Positions 24,165-35,047 of a stretch of 64,000 bases of DNA are shown in pieces. Location of the stretch: NCBI GenBank assembly GCA_029204225.1, contig MU832627.1:1-64000 (forward strand), read 5' to 3'. Under the pieces are notes generated by a model, which saw only the letters and a list, made by a program, of their open reading frames with translations, did no database searches and was not told where the DNA came from. This stretch comes from Diphasiastrum complanatum. Its lineage: Eukaryota; Streptophyta; Lycopodiopsida; Lycopodiales; Lycopodiaceae. A program made the translations under genes and the position numbers. Position 1 is the first letter of the stretch. Every line of letters starts with the position of its first letter.

Positions 24165-25668
24165 AATTTGAGTCTCAGTGAACTGTTTGAATTCCTTAGA
24201 ATAGTTAAAGGCCTCGGACTTGTTCTACATGAAATAGTTCTGGTAAATCGGGAGAATTCATCAATAAATGTGAAATATAAGGCTTGGCCCAAAGAGGGCA
24301 TGCTCATAGGACCACATAGATTGTTATGAATTAATCCAAGAATGGACTTAGCTCTTCTGACTTGTCCCTTAGGAAATTTAGTTCTAAGTTGTATTCCTAG
24401 TAAGCAATTTTCACAGACAGCCTGATTTTTGCTAGAAACAACAATAATATTTATATCTTTGACCAAGCTATTATGATGCATGTACAAGATAATCTCATGT
24501 CTAAATGAACTAATCTTTTGATGCCAAACATGAGCATCATAATTACTCACAAAAGTAGTAAGTGCATGTTCATGACTCAAGATATATAAATTTCCTTTTT
24601 TGTGTGTAGAGAGGACTTCATTATTGTTCTTATCTAAAATGGTACATTGTTTTGAATCAAACAAGGCTCTACAACCCTTATCAGTAAGCTTGCTGACTGA
24701 CACTAAATTATTTGTCAGTTTGGGTATATATAGTACATCCTTAAGCAAGGTTAATTCACCATTTGGAAGGTAGAGGCGTATTGATCATTTGCCTCCAATC
24801 TGCAGTGCACTTGAGTCACGGAAGAAAACATACTTTGAATTTGCTAGTGTGAGATATTTGAATAGATATTTACATGGTGTCATGTGTTGAGAAGCACCAA
24901 AATTGAGATACCAATCCATGGCTTCTCTAATGGGTTCGTCTTGTACCATCAATGCCTTTTCATCTTCTTGGGGATTTCTGACAGAGTCAGAGCCTCCTTC
25001 TTGGTGGTGCTGCATCTTCTTTTTGGCTTCGTTGTGCTTGAGAATCTGATAGTATTTGATGTCATGATTGGATCTTTTGCAATATCTCCACTGCATCTTG
25101 ATCGTCTATGATAGATCCGACAACGACCATTTGCCTTAGTAGGTTCTTGAATTGATTAATGTGATTCTGCAGGGAATCACCATTCGCCATCTTGAGGGAG
25201 TAAAATTTCTTCCTGAGATGTAGCTTGGAAGCTATATCTCACACTTCGTATAGTGTGCTCAAGATGTCCCAGACTTCTTTCGATGTTTGAGTCTCGGATA
25301 CATGGCCGATCTGGGTATCCGTGATGTTGAGGATGATCAGCACGAAAGCCTTTTCATCCTTCAGCTTCCATTTGGCGATTGCTGCATCGTCTGCTTCAGG
25401 TTTCCCTTCTGCACCTGTAACAATGTCATACAATTCTTTAGCCATTAGTACAATTTTCATCTTATATTTTCACAGATGGTAAGTGGATCCATCAAGCTTG
25501 TCCATGATGGGACTGGCTTTCCCTTGGAAATCCACGTGGAAGAATCAGTCCAAGTGATAGTGACTTAAGTATGAAAATCTGATATAGAAAATACAGAACA
25601 AGAAGACAATTACTCTATCGGCTAGTAGAGACTTGTACTGTGGAAGCTTATTAGGCTACGAAAATAGC
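24165..25668 (-). pseudogene. Copia internal region, 3'-truncated (gag, zinc region, protease, start of integrase)
   Basis: From right to left on the minus strand: a gag (UBN2-type) piece at 25460-25239 (KIVLMAKELYDIVTG, HVSETQTSKEVWDIL); a segment at 25096-24785 with CKRSNHDIKYYQIL and the protease-region motif WYLNFGASQHMTP; and GAG-pre-integrase at 24748 downwards (LKDVLYIPKLTNNLVSVSKL). That is followed by the integrase start CENCLLGIQ and HNNLCGPMSMPS, ending near FIDEFSRF. After a +1 shift it still reads NKSEAFNYSKEFKQFTE to about 24165, where the element is cut and the rest of pol is missing. The family's DSGAS aspartate appears as N (LNFGAS). Confidence 0.75.
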
Positions 25669-25680
25669 TCTGATACCATG
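25669..25680 (-). promoter_or_regulatory. Retrotransposon primer-binding site (initiator Met-tRNA)
   Basis: GCTCTGATACCA on the plus strand reads TGGTATCAGAGC on the minus strand, complementary to the 3' end of plant initiator methionine tRNA. It lies immediately after the LTR end, as expected for a Copia element. Confidence 0.85.
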
Positions 25681-26850
25681 TTGGAGAAAGAGGGTGTGTC
25701 ATGTGTGAGAAACGAAAAATAGCTCGAAAAACGAAAATGAACACGAAAAGAAATGAAACACGAACGAGAAACGAACTCGAACGGAAAGTGTCCGTGCGCA
25801 GCGAAATGAGCTATATGACTCTTTCCCTAAGCATGACTACGCCTATCAGAAACAAACAGAGCGTTAGTGATAAAAATCATGGCCGTTCCGATTATTACGT
25901 AGCCAAACGTTAATTGAACACCAGAAGAATAACCTTTCGCGAATAGCTAGACAAATTATTTGTCGTGAATGATTTGCGAAGAGAGAGACTGAGCTCGACT
26001 GATAATCAGTCGCGAATGATTCGTGAAAGACAAGACTAAATATTAGTCGTCTACGGATTGATTACCAGATTGAGCAGCTAGAAAAGTCAGACAGAATGAA
26101 AATGAGCATAACAATATTGACATAGATCTGAACGCAGAACAAAAGAGCTGTTATCAGATTAAGTATATCAAATATACATGTCAATAATGCGGTAGAGCAC
26201 AAGACAATAGCGGGCTAAACTGCGTGCTCTACAAAGCTAATTCAATCTGTAAAGGAATGAAACCTATTACTGACAATAAAAAATCAACGCACAAGGCATC
26301 TACTTCGTCTAACTCTGATAAGCTTATGATGCTAAATTTACACACACTTGATCTTCAATCTCTTAATGAACGATCGATCTGAATACACAAATGGTATTCA
26401 GTATATATACATAATGTTACAGGTGTGCAGATGAAGAAAGTACAGAGTGGATGTGCTGTTTGTAGGAGATCGTGAGTGGCTGCAGTTGTTGTCAATCTGT
26501 TAGCGTAGTTGCATGGGGAGAGCGTGAAAAGGGTGCAACGTCAGCGTTTGCTGAAGTGAAAGTTGGTGAAGATGCAAAAAATGCGTCACTCTGACGAAAT
26601 GCCTTAGGATTTGATTTACAGGGTGCCTTTGTTTCCTAGGGCACCTTCGACATTTTGTAAGACAATGTCGTCTTTTTCGCCTGTCGCAAAAACACGTGTA
26701 AAAACACAATGTCACGTTTTGTTCGCCTTTTCTTCGTCTGTGAGAATTTACATGTAAATATGTAGACTGCGTGACAACGTGAGTAAAATGCAGCATGCAT
26801 GGAGGCAGATTAAAATGGGATTTAGGAGAGTAGAGGAGATAAATCCAACA
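25681..26850 (-). mobile_element. 5' LTR of the Copia element (~1.17 kb)
   Basis: It begins TGTTGGATTTATCTCC on the minus strand and ends TTTCTCCAACA directly before the primer-binding site, giving TG...CA ends with matching TGTTGGA/TCCAACA tips. No second copy is in the window because the element is truncated on its other side, so no target-site duplication can be tested. No gene is seen inside. Confidence 0.75.
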
Positions 26851-26937
26851 CGTTCTACTGTCTGCCGTTTTGGTGCATAGGTTATAGTCAGGAAATCATG
26901 GTTTGGGCTATCTCCAAATTTTGAGAGACATTTTTGT

Positions 26938-27780
26938 TTGGGGTGTTCAAGGCCACAATGTTTCTTTGAAAGCACGATGAAGTCAAAATGGAGTTGCAAG
27001 AAAAAAAGGAATAACCAACAACCTAAAAAGACGTGTGAAGAGAAAGGAGAAGAAACTTGTAACGAGCGTAAAAAAAAGAGGCAGGTCCCATACACTTTGG
27101 TGAAAAAGTATGAGAAGCCCAAGAAAGTAATGGAGAAGAGCGTTACTATGGGTATTGCTGGCATAGACATAGACCCCTCCCTACTACCAGTTATGGAAAA
27201 GCTTTTACACATAGAATATATTGTAGATGTGTGCTAACTGAAAGAGGTGGTAACTTATTGCATTTGCACATGCAAATGATTTGCAAGTGCTTGGCATCGA
27301 GTGTTTTGAAAGTAAACCATTTAATCAAATCTTATTGACCTGGATCAAAGATGAACCAGCAGGCAATATCGTTTTGTGTTGTTACCTACAACAAAAAGGC
27401 ATATACACATGGAACATGATGATTGGATACTGCTTGAAGGACATAGGAAATGAACATTTTCAATCTATGGTACATGATGTGACAAAAGACGCTATTGACT
27501 AGGGATGTGAAGAGTACATGAAGTATGGCGCCTTTGAAATTAAAAATGTGTGTGCAGCTAACATCGGCAAACATTTTTGACCGAGCTTTTATAGTGTCCC
27601 TGTTCCATATGAGCCCACGATTAAATGCCTCTTTGCCTCAGGTCTTGCTTGCGATGCTAAGGACATGAAAGTTCTACTCTTTGACAATGTGGGTGAACTT
27701 GTACCAGGGAAAAGAGATGGATCACACAAGAGTGACTGTTGTGTGGAAGGCGATGAAAGCCCCAGCGATGGTGCCAATTA
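26938..27780 (+). pseudogene. Unassigned ORF series
   Basis: Consecutive open segments read as one or two degraded proteins. The first is lysine-rich (CKKKRNNQQPKKTCEEKGEE) followed by VPYTLVKKYEKPKKVMEKS and MGIAGIDIDPSLLPVMEKLL, to a stop at about 27237. The second (27270-27780) reads DLQVLGIECFESKPFNQILL, WIKDEPAGNIVLCCYLQQKG, a stop, GCEEYMKYGAFEIKNVCAAN, a stop, then PSFYSVPVPYEPTIKCLFAS and VLLFDNVGELVPGKRDGSH. Hydrophobic/polar patterning and few stops suggest real former coding sequence. I recognise no domain. Confidence 0.35.
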
Positions 27781-28119
27781 AAAGACATACATTTAATTTT
27801 CTTTCCGCGTCAAGCATATTTCTGGTACTTCCAAAATATGCAACCTAACATTGACAATGTGATTGTTGAACGAATGGACGTGGAACAACAAGGAAGCTGC
27901 AGGAAAATGAGAACAACAATCGTCTGTTACTAGAATATGTGAAACTTATAAACTCTTCTGATAGCCAAGAAAGTGAAGCTATATATCATGTTTAGACAAT
28001 GTTGTTTGTAGCTGTAGTTTTACGTAAAGACAATATTTTATGTAAATACTGTAAACCTTCTCCATGCCAAGCTTTTGAACCAAAATTTTGCAAGGAGAAG
28101 AGAATCCATAGACTGTTTT

Positions 28120-28276
28120 GTAGTGCAACTACGTAGTAGGTAATGGCCATTGGGAGGGCCATTACCGTAAATAATCTGGGACCCGGTAGCGAGTCGCGGA
28201 GGCCACGAGCTGTCCGGGGACCAGATTATTTGTGGGTAATGGTTTGACCAATGGATCATTACCTCACGTAATTGCC
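28120..28276. mobile_element. Foldback element, MITE-like
   Basis: The left arm (GGTAATGG-CCATTGG...CCATTACC-GTAAATAATCTGG) is the near-complement of the right arm (CCAGATTATTTGTGGGTAATGG...CCAATGGATCATTACC), with arms of about 45-60 bp around a GC-rich loop. Each arm holds its own small palindrome GGTAATGG..CCATTACC. No coding capacity. No convincing target-site duplication was identified. Confidence 0.6.
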
Positions 28277-28319
28277 GTTCGGCTGATTTTTTCACGGTAG
28301 TAACTCTCTCTCTCTTCAC

Positions 28320-28700
28320 GCTCGTTCTTTTTGCTGCCGATAAAGACAACGCTCTCTGCCTCTCTTTGCTGCGATAAAGAGAGTGCTCTCTCTGCCTCTA
28401 AGCGTTGTCTCTCTCCTCCCTACGCTGAGACAACTCTCTCTCTCTCTCTCTCTACGTTGAAAGATTGCACGCACTCTCTCCTTCTCTACGCTCTCTCTCT
28501 CTCTCTACGCGCTATTTCTCTCTCTCTAAATCGCTCTATTTCGCCTTGCTGTACAAGCATGATGTCTCTCTCTCTCTCTCTCTCTCTTTGTGTTGAGAGA
28601 GACAGCGGGCATTCCATCTCTCTCTACGCACTTTCTCTCTCTGTCTGTTCCTATCTCTCCATGCACTTTCTTTCTCTGTCTGTCCATATCTTTCCACGAC
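28320..28700. repeat. CT-rich simple-sequence tract
   Basis: Interrupted (CTCT)n blocks alternate with a recurring CTACGC-type word (CTCTACGCTCTC, TTTCTCTCTCTCTAC). It is a cryptic tandem array rather than a pure dinucleotide repeat. ORFs across it are not credible. Confidence 0.8.
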
Positions 28701-28736
28701 GCCCGCGTTGCTTCTCTCATTTAAAAAATGATTTCG

Positions 28737-28770
28737 GGGCCCTATATTATGCAAAATAATATAGGGCCCA
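28737..28770. repeat. Perfect 14-bp palindrome with 5-base loop
   Basis: GGGCCCTATATTAT - GCAAA - ATAATATAGGGCCC. The right arm is also the start of the first 68-bp tandem unit. Confidence 0.85.
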
Positions 28771-28955
28771 AAATAGTCCAAAAATCTGCCCGACGGCAAT
28801 TACATGTGTGATTTTGGGTTTGCATAATATAGGGCCCAAAATAGTTCAAAAATCTGCCCGACGGCAATTACATGTGTGATTTTGGGTTTGCACAATATAG
28901 GGCCCAAAATAGTCCAAAAATCTGCCCGACGGCAATTACATGTGTGATTTTGGGT
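28757..28955. repeat. Tandem repeat, 68 bp x 3
   Basis: Three units of 68 bp carry AATATAGGGCCCAAAATAG, then CTGCCCGACGGCAATTAC, then TGTGATTTTGGGTTTGCA. The CGACGGCAAT word recurs at 28791, 28859 and 28927, with very few differences between units. It lies about 250 bp upstream of the ABC1-type kinase start codon. Confidence 0.9.
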
Positions 28956-29035
28956 TTTGGGTGTGTGTGCAAAAACTCGGAGAATGTCACGTGCGTATAG
29001 AATGTCACTTGAGAGAGAGATATAATGTCACCTGT

Positions 29036-29078
<43 letters not shown>

Positions 29079-29085
29079 CGAGAGA
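29036..29085. promoter_or_regulatory. (GA)n tract just upstream of the ABC1-type kinase gene
   Basis: About 20 GA units end roughly 105 bp before the ATG at 29190. GA-repeat elements near plant promoters are known binding sites for BBR/BPC factors; a regulatory role here is inference, since such repeats are common throughout the window. Confidence 0.35.
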
Positions 29086-29189
29086 TTTGTGTTCCGCAAA
29101 TTTCTTTGTATTTTTATTAAAGTTATAAAATTGTATCTTGCATCAGGCTCATACTCCACTCCATCACCGACTGTGCGAAGAGGCAAAGG

Positions 29190-29535
29190 ATGATGAAGGG
29201 TCTCCTGCGCAGGCTGCTGCTGCCGATCGCGGCCTTGCCGTGCTCGTCCTCTGCTCCTGCGTCCTCTTGGCGTTCTATAGGGAGCTCCGCGCAGGCTGCG
29301 GCTTTTGCGGCTTTGGCAGGGCAGAGGAAGAGTGTTGACAGTGGTGGAGGTGGAGGCGGAGGCAGATGGAAGCTTGGGAAAACAGCCTTGATACTCACAA
29401 TCGGAAGCATAGGAGGAGCAGGAACTCTTGGTTGGGTCGCTTTGGGCGACGATCGTGAGCGGCGGATGAAATTGGTATGGGCTGTGCCACTCCGTCTCAC
29501 TCGAGACGTTGCCACTGCTGCAGCCATCGTGGCAG
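29190..29535 (+). CDS. ABC1/UbiB atypical kinase (ADCK1-like), exon 1
   Basis: Codons 1-115 plus one base, ending CTGTGGCAG|GTTACT-style (TGGCAG|GTTAC). Residues 1-50 are rich in Arg, Leu, Ala and Ser with no acidic residue before position 50, a typical organelle transit peptide. A poly-Gly run (52-58) follows, then a hydrophobic segment (about 65-85, TALILTIGSIGGAGTLGWVA) that may cross a membrane. GDDRERR and AVPLRLTRDVATAAAIVA match the segment just before the ABC1 domain in ADCK1-like plant proteins such as Arabidopsis At2g40090. Family members are mitochondrial or plastid proteins of prenyl-quinone/lipid metabolism. The reading frame is intact and continues in phase into exon 2 across a 5,357-bp intron. 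An upstream 68-bp tandem repeat and (GA)n tract may be in the promoter. Confidence 0.85.
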
Positions 29536-30255
29536 GTTACTTATTTACTATCATCATCACTTGTTTGCACCAATTCATCAATCTAGATTGAATCTACACT
29601 CGTAAATTTAGTATGGCAAAATGTATATCTCCTAAGAGTAGTAGGGATCTATTGATAACCTCAAACTAAGGAAAATTTTTGTGTAAGTATGCAACTTTTT
29701 TGGTCATCAGAAAGTTATCAGTAGCTACAAAGATTTTGTAATTGAAGACTGATTGGAAAGCTAGAAAACATCCCATAAAAGTATCATAGACTTTATCTAA
29801 ATTGGCGCTTTGACATTCTTAGAACATCTTCGCGTTCTCATCCTGATTCGAGAAAGTATAAATCCTTGAGAAGATATTGAGTTCACCAATCACTTAGCTA
29901 CGATCTTATCACTCTCATCGTGATTAAAGAAAGTATAAACCCTTGAGAAAATTTTGAGTTCACCAAACGCTTGGCGTTTTATTTTTTTCAGAATAGTACA
30001 CCAGATTTCATCTAGGATGAGCAGTTTTTGAAAATGCAATGAAGACTTAAGTCTTAGGGCTAATTTGCACCAGCTTGTGGGTTAGCATAAATTGAACTAC
30101 TCCCTATAGGGCCTCAAGGTTAAGGTAACAAAAAAGGCATATTGCATTCACACCGGCCTTGAAGTTTGAGTCCTAAAATAAAGGATTTCTTTAAACAACA
30201 CATATGTTACCATAGGGGTAGTTATAAAAAGTCATGAGAGATAGCATTCTTCAAG
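29536..30255 (+). other. Start of intron 1, no other feature
   Basis: AT-rich intron sequence before the Gypsy relic. Two similar ~70-bp segments (about 29828-29900 and 29903-29972) share GAAAGTATAAA..CCTTGAGAA and TTGAGTTCACCAA. No gene was seen. Confidence 0.5.
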
Positions 30256-31850
30256 TAAAAAGTCATATGAAGGAGAGAGACACAAGGCGAAGGAGGCATC
30301 TTTGGGTCCTAGTAAGTCGAAAAGATTTACCACGGACCATGTGATCCTTACAAAAGTGACAATTTGTGTTTTAATTGCATGGAACCAGGTCATATGACAA
30401 AGGATTGCCCGAAGAAAAGGAGGCAAGTTGAAGGGGCTTCTTTTAAGATACTCATGTTTTGATATTTCCTTTGTTGATAATTTTGTTGGTGAGCATTGTT
30501 GCTTTAATACGGCAGTTTTTGGTCCCCACAACCTGATTCGGATGAATGGGGTCGTTGGTGGCCAAGTCGTAACAGTTTTATTGATGATGGTTCTACATAC
30601 AATTTTATTAACTTTAATTTATTGCAGAGGTTAAAGGTGGAAACAAAGCAAAGTGGCCACCTATATGTTGTAAAGCTGGCTACGGGAGCGAAAAGCCAAG
30701 TATGGGACCGGATAGTCCCTCATCTATCAATTCAAATTCAAGCCTATAAGGATAATTCAGATTTTCATATTATGAATCTCGATAAAGTAGATGCAATACG
30801 TGGTAAGGAGTGGTTCTATGAGAGGATCAAGTTCTTGAAGAAAAACTATGTAACCCACAGTTTGCCGTTCTTGCATAACGGTTCACTCACTGAACTGAAT
30901 GGATATCTGGATGAGCTGGTTGATCGATTACTTTACCAAAATCGATTTGAGATCAGGGTATCATTAGATTTGAACTAAAAAGTGAGGATGTGGAGATTTA
31001 GGACTAGGTATGGCCATTATGAGTTTCTAGTCTTACCATTTGGTTTGACGAATGCTCCTGCGACTTTCCAACAGATGATGAACGATCTTCTTCATCCATA
31101 TCTAGGAAAGTTTGTCATTGTATACTCAGATGATATTCTGATCTATAGTAGGACATTGGAGGAGCATGAGGAGCATCTTAGGATTGTCTTAAAGTTACTT
31201 AGACAGGAGAAGCTCTTTGCCAAAGAATCCAAAATGTGTGTTCTTTCAGAAAAGACTAGTTTACCTTTGTCACATTATTTCGGACCATGGGTTGAAAATT
31301 GACTCTAATGGTTTTTTTCATAGGTTCATCATGGGTTATGCGGTAATTGCATTACCCTTGACGAATGTCCTCAAAGGGGCAAAAAGAACTAGCCGACATA
31401 GTAAGTGGAGTCCTCTAGTTACTTGGATTAAAGAGACGAATCCGAGTTTTGAGAATCTCAAATATTGTGTGTCTACAGCACCTATTGTACACATAGTCGA
31501 TCCTAAGAAGCCGTATGTGCTTGAGTCGGACTCTAGCAACTATGCCATGGAGCGGCCCTACATTAGGATGGTAGATCAGTTGCTTTTGAAAGCAAAAAGT
31601 TGGGAAAGAACCTTTTGCATTAATTCATGCTTTAAAAATTTGGAGACATTACTTGTATGGATCCAAATTTACTATAGTGACTGATCATCAAGCATTAAAA
31701 TATATTAACGATGCGGTTGACCTTAGGGGTCGTAAAGCCAGATGGTCAAAAATCCTCCAAGAACTTGAAGTATGACATTAGGTATCAAAAGGGTACATCT
31801 AATAATGTCGCGGATGCCCCGTATTGGAGAGGCTAATCAGTTAAGCTTTT
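30256..31850 (+). pseudogene. Gypsy retrotransposon relic in intron 1 (gag zinc knuckle, protease, RT, RNase H)
   Basis: In order: a CCHC zinc knuckle CFNCMEPGHMTKDCPKK (from 30367); a protease-region piece DDGSTYNFINFNLLQRLKVE; and, after an internal deletion, reverse transcriptase at 30982-31302 with [20 protein letters not shown] and the catalytic block [10 protein letters not shown]. RNase H pieces run to about 31800 (APIVHIVDPKKPYVLESD, YQKGTSNNVADA). Frameshifts and stops occur throughout. Integrase is absent; a Gypsy integrase/chromodomain piece in the opposite orientation begins near 32740. Confidence 0.8.
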
Positions 31851-31859
31851 TTGAGATCC

Positions 31860-32239
31860 AATTTGAGTTATATCTGTTCCTAAGAAATTGTGTAAGACCG
31901 ATAGGTACTTTGGTCATATTTGGCTGGTAGGTACTTCTAGGTCTAGTGGTGAGCTTGGAATGTAGGATTTCAAGATTTCTCCTCGGGACAAGATTTTAAG
32001 GGACTATTTAAAACGATCGCCAAGTGAAGATCTTCTCAAATCCTGTTACATGCAACCAAAAGGACACGTGTGGAGCAAAACCACCCAACCAACAGGAAAT
32101 GGCTAGTCAATACCCTAACCACTTCACTCCCAAGCCAAGGTGAATGAATACAAGAGAGGAGGGGATCCTGGCTTCATGAATAAGAAAATCCAATGAGGAG
32201 ATGGGCGAGTTCCACCAAGATATATACTCTCCAATACAT
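31860..32239. other. Intron sequence between Gypsy relics
   Basis: No domain was recognised; it could be remaining LTR or untranslated sequence of the flanking Gypsy copies. Confidence 0.4.
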
Positions 32240-32717
32240 AGAGAATATTCTCTCTAGGATCCCTCCATTCCTATCATAAGCAATTGACCTCCTATTCTTG
32301 CATTATAGCAGTCAAACACCATGCAAGTGCTCCATAGTCCAATTATAGGTCTGGGCCCTTATAAGATTATTAATTACATTACCGACCAAGTCCAGAACGA
32401 CGAGGCATAACTAATAACCTTATACACTGGAGTACCGGCCATAGTTGCACGAATTGCGGTTCGAACCGTTCGAACCATTCGGAGCCGGTTCGAATCGGAG
32501 TTAAGAAAAAAAAATCCCAAAAAGCCAAAAAAACGTTTTGGAATTTTTTTTTTCCCGGGTTCGAACCATTTTCCGGTTCGAAATGTTTTTCGGTTCGAAC
32601 CAGCCTAGCCGGTTCGAATCGGTCGAATCGGCCGATTTGAATCGGCTTGTAACCTTGGTACCGGCTATCCATGTCAGGAACTATTTTGAATCCCACATAC
32701 TGGACATGGACGTAACA
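32240..32717 (-). mobile_element. Gypsy LTR, interrupted by a small hAT-type MITE
   Basis: On the minus strand it starts TGTTACGTCCATGTCCAG after the chromodomain stop. It matches the LTR at 10081-10437 (GTCCATGTC, GATAGCCGG, TTATTAGTTATGC). It is split by the insert at 32440-32657. Confidence 0.65.
32440..32657. mobile_element. Non-autonomous hAT-type MITE, 218 bp
   Basis: Flanked by an exact 8-bp duplication GTACCGGC (32432-32439 and 32658-32665), the hAT target-site length. The ends are loosely inverted (CATAGTTGCACGAAT and, reverse-complemented, CAAGGTTACAAGCCGATT). The inside is dense in CGGTTCGAACCG-type palindromes. Removing it restores a continuous Gypsy LTR, so it is younger than that LTR. 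Confidence 0.82.
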
Positions 32718-32745
32718 TTCTTCCCTCCTTGAACTACTATTGTCC

Positions 32746-33547
32746 TCAGAAGTGGAAACTAGGGTAGTTTTTCTTTATGCTTTCAACCCTTTCCCATGAA
32801 TCATCATCCTCGGTTCGACCCTTCCACCTAATTAAGCACTCAAAGATAGAACGATTTTTGAATTGTTTTTCTTTGATTCTGAGTACTCTTTCGGGTTCGA
32901 AAGGTACACTAAGTGAAATTCTCCAAATGGGTAAGGTCCTCCTCAGATCCAACTACATCACGTTTATGTAAACTTAATTTTGACCGGCTTACATGAAACA
33001 CTGGGTGAGTAGTAGACTTATCCTGAAGATCAAGTTCGTAAGCTAAAGAACCAATTTTTCTTATAATCCGAAAGGGTCCACAATATCTGGTAGACAACTT
33101 ATAATGCTTACCTGTACGCATAGTCTTACAATCTTTCGGAATTCTAAGATATACCCAATCATCAACTTTAAAATCTCTGGGAGACCTCTTAAGATCGGTA
33201 TAGTGCTTAGCTCTGTCCTGAGCACTACGGAAACTATCACATGCCACTTGCAACATTTCATGCAGGAAATCTGCAACTTTTTGGATCTTAACAGACTTTG
33301 TCTCCATGTTTACCGGAGATCTAGATTGAAAACCGTACAACAGCATAAACGGACTATAACCTGTAGCATAATGTTTTCTACTATTGTAAGCAAACTCAAT
33401 CAAAGGAATGTAATCTTCCCACTGAGACTGCCCGTGAGACACATATGTCCTCAACATATCCTCCATAGGCTGATTAGTCCTTTCCGTCTGGCCATCTGAT
33501 TTGTACGGTTGGGAAAGAGTACAAATAGGCTGAGTTGTGGACAACAA
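32746..33547 (-). pseudogene. Gypsy chromovirus relic (integrase end and chromodomain)
   Basis: A 212-residue open frame starts inside integrase (SDGQTERTNQPMEDMLRTYV). It continues through [35 protein letters not shown], the GPF segment STRYCGPFRIIRKIGSLAYE and HPVFHVSRSKL. A shifted frame then adds a chromodomain (FECLIRWKGRTEDDDSWERVE) to a stop near 32746. It is truncated at 33547 by unrelated sequence. Confidence 0.8.
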
Positions 33548-34500
33548 ACGGAAAGTAAAGTAGGGTGCTGGTGGGCTGGAAATGAGGTGACGAAAATCAG
33601 CAAGGAATGGGATAGTAGGGCGCCAGCAATGGAGGAGAAGTGGGCGCCCAAAATGGACAGCAAAAGGAGCGAAAAATTCAGCAAAAAGATGGATTAGGAG
33701 GGCGCTAGAAATGGCTGAGGATGGCCGCCCAAAATGGAAAGCAGAATGGTGAAAATTTTCAGCAAATCATTGGAGTAGTAGGGCGCTAGAAATGGAGCAG
33801 TAGGGCGCCCAAAAATGGCTGATGATAGGGGCTGAAAAATGGGCAGTAGGTGGGCAACAATAAGGCGCCAGTCCTCTTCCAAACGGTAGTGATAATCTGC
33901 AAAACAAGTGGAGAGAAAACTGAAGATCCAAGTTGAAAATGGTGAAGATCCAAGCTGAAGATCCAAGCTGAAAATGGACGCCCTCCGGTGAGAGAAATCT
34001 GCTTGTTGATTATGCTCAAGAAAGTGCTCTGATACCAAGTTACGAATGAAGCCACAATTGATCTAGAGCTAAGCTATGAAAGCATCACATAAGCAAGACT
34101 TAACCCTAGAAAGCATGAAAGAGAGAGATTAAGGAGACTAAAGAGAGAGATCAATGTCATCAATTGAATAAAAGACTTCAATGTATTTTTGCCCTATATA
34201 TACCCTACCAATGAACCCTAAAGTAGGAATTAAAAAATAGAGGGAGGCAGAAGATTTGGAGGGAAAATTGTGCGCCCCCCCCAATAGGAGGACCCCCACT
34301 CTAAATCAATATGACCAAGTCCTAAAAATGTGACCAAATATGGCCCAAGGCTAGCCATATAGTCTAAGTGTCAATAATGAATTAAAAAAGGGCCCAAGGC
34401 CTGCTTATGCATAAAGTAAAGTAAATGTAAATGGACGTGGCGATGAGTTCATACTAAGGGGTTGGGTCCCTATTAGCATCAAAGAAAGAAACGCTTTGTA
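33548..34500 (-). mobile_element. LTR retrotransposon fragment with primer-binding site
   Basis: GCTCTGATACCA at 34029-34040 reads TGGTATCAGAGC on the minus strand, an initiator-Met primer-binding site. To its right (34041-~34500) is a probable LTR with a TATATATA stretch near 34195. To its left, 33548-34028 is an internal leader of degenerate direct repeats built on GGGCGC(C/T)AGAAATGG and GGGCGCCCAAAATGG, with no coding domain. Element boundaries are uncertain. Confidence 0.5.
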
Positions 34501-34892
34501 CGTGTTTTTGAGTCAAATTCTTTTGTAAAAGAGCACTTTTCAGTTGTCATCAAGAGGAGCAAGGAAAAGAATAAGTCGATCTCTAAATATTTTTGCATTT
34601 CTACTGTAAAGATTGTAACGAACATTGACTTGATACTTGCGATGATTGATTTTTAGATAAGTTTAATTGCAAGTTAAATCGTTTATGTTTAGATACAAAG
34701 CTTACACTTTTTGTATCGTATCAAGCCATGACTTTGCACGAGACTTTTGTCTCGTGTACAACTAGGAACATGGTAACTTTGTGAAGTGTCATTCTTGCCT
34801 TTGGTAGAAATTTTGTTTGTTGAAAAATTCCTTCATTATCGATTGCAAGTTGATTTGTGTGATTGGGCTATGCAAAATTTGGTTTAATGCAG

Positions 34893-35047
34893 ATTATAAT
34901 ATTTCTCTTTGGGGATTGAAAGAGGAGAGTCCCAAGAGAGCTTTAGCAAAACATGAAGCTCATGTACGTTGTGCAAACAGACTACAAGCACTTTGTTTCA
35001 AGAATGGAGGGATATACATCAAACTAGGACAACATGTTGGTCAACTA
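34893..35047 (+). CDS. ABC1/UbiB atypical kinase (ADCK1-like), exon 2
   Basis: 155 bp between TTAATGCAG| and |GTAAGTATT. With the one base carried from exon 1 it encodes residues 116-167: DYNISLWGLKEES, KALAKHEAHVRCANRLQ in family position, then LCFKNGGIYIKLGQHVGQL. It contains the KxGQ signature (KLGQ) that defines the ABC1 family. The reading frame is clean; the phase is 1 on entry and 0 on exit, matching exons 1 and 3. The following intron is 28,683 bp. Confidence 0.9.

Noticed and set aside
25669-25680. A tRNA-Met gene at the TGGTATCAGAGC sites (also 34029, 51003, 57814)
   Set aside because: Only the 12-base primer-binding match is present beside LTR ends; no cloverleaf follows.
29123-29527. 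134-codon frame on the minus strand over kinase exon 1
   Set aside because: It is the antisense shadow of a GC-rich exon; the plus-strand frame matches a known family and has correct splice sites.
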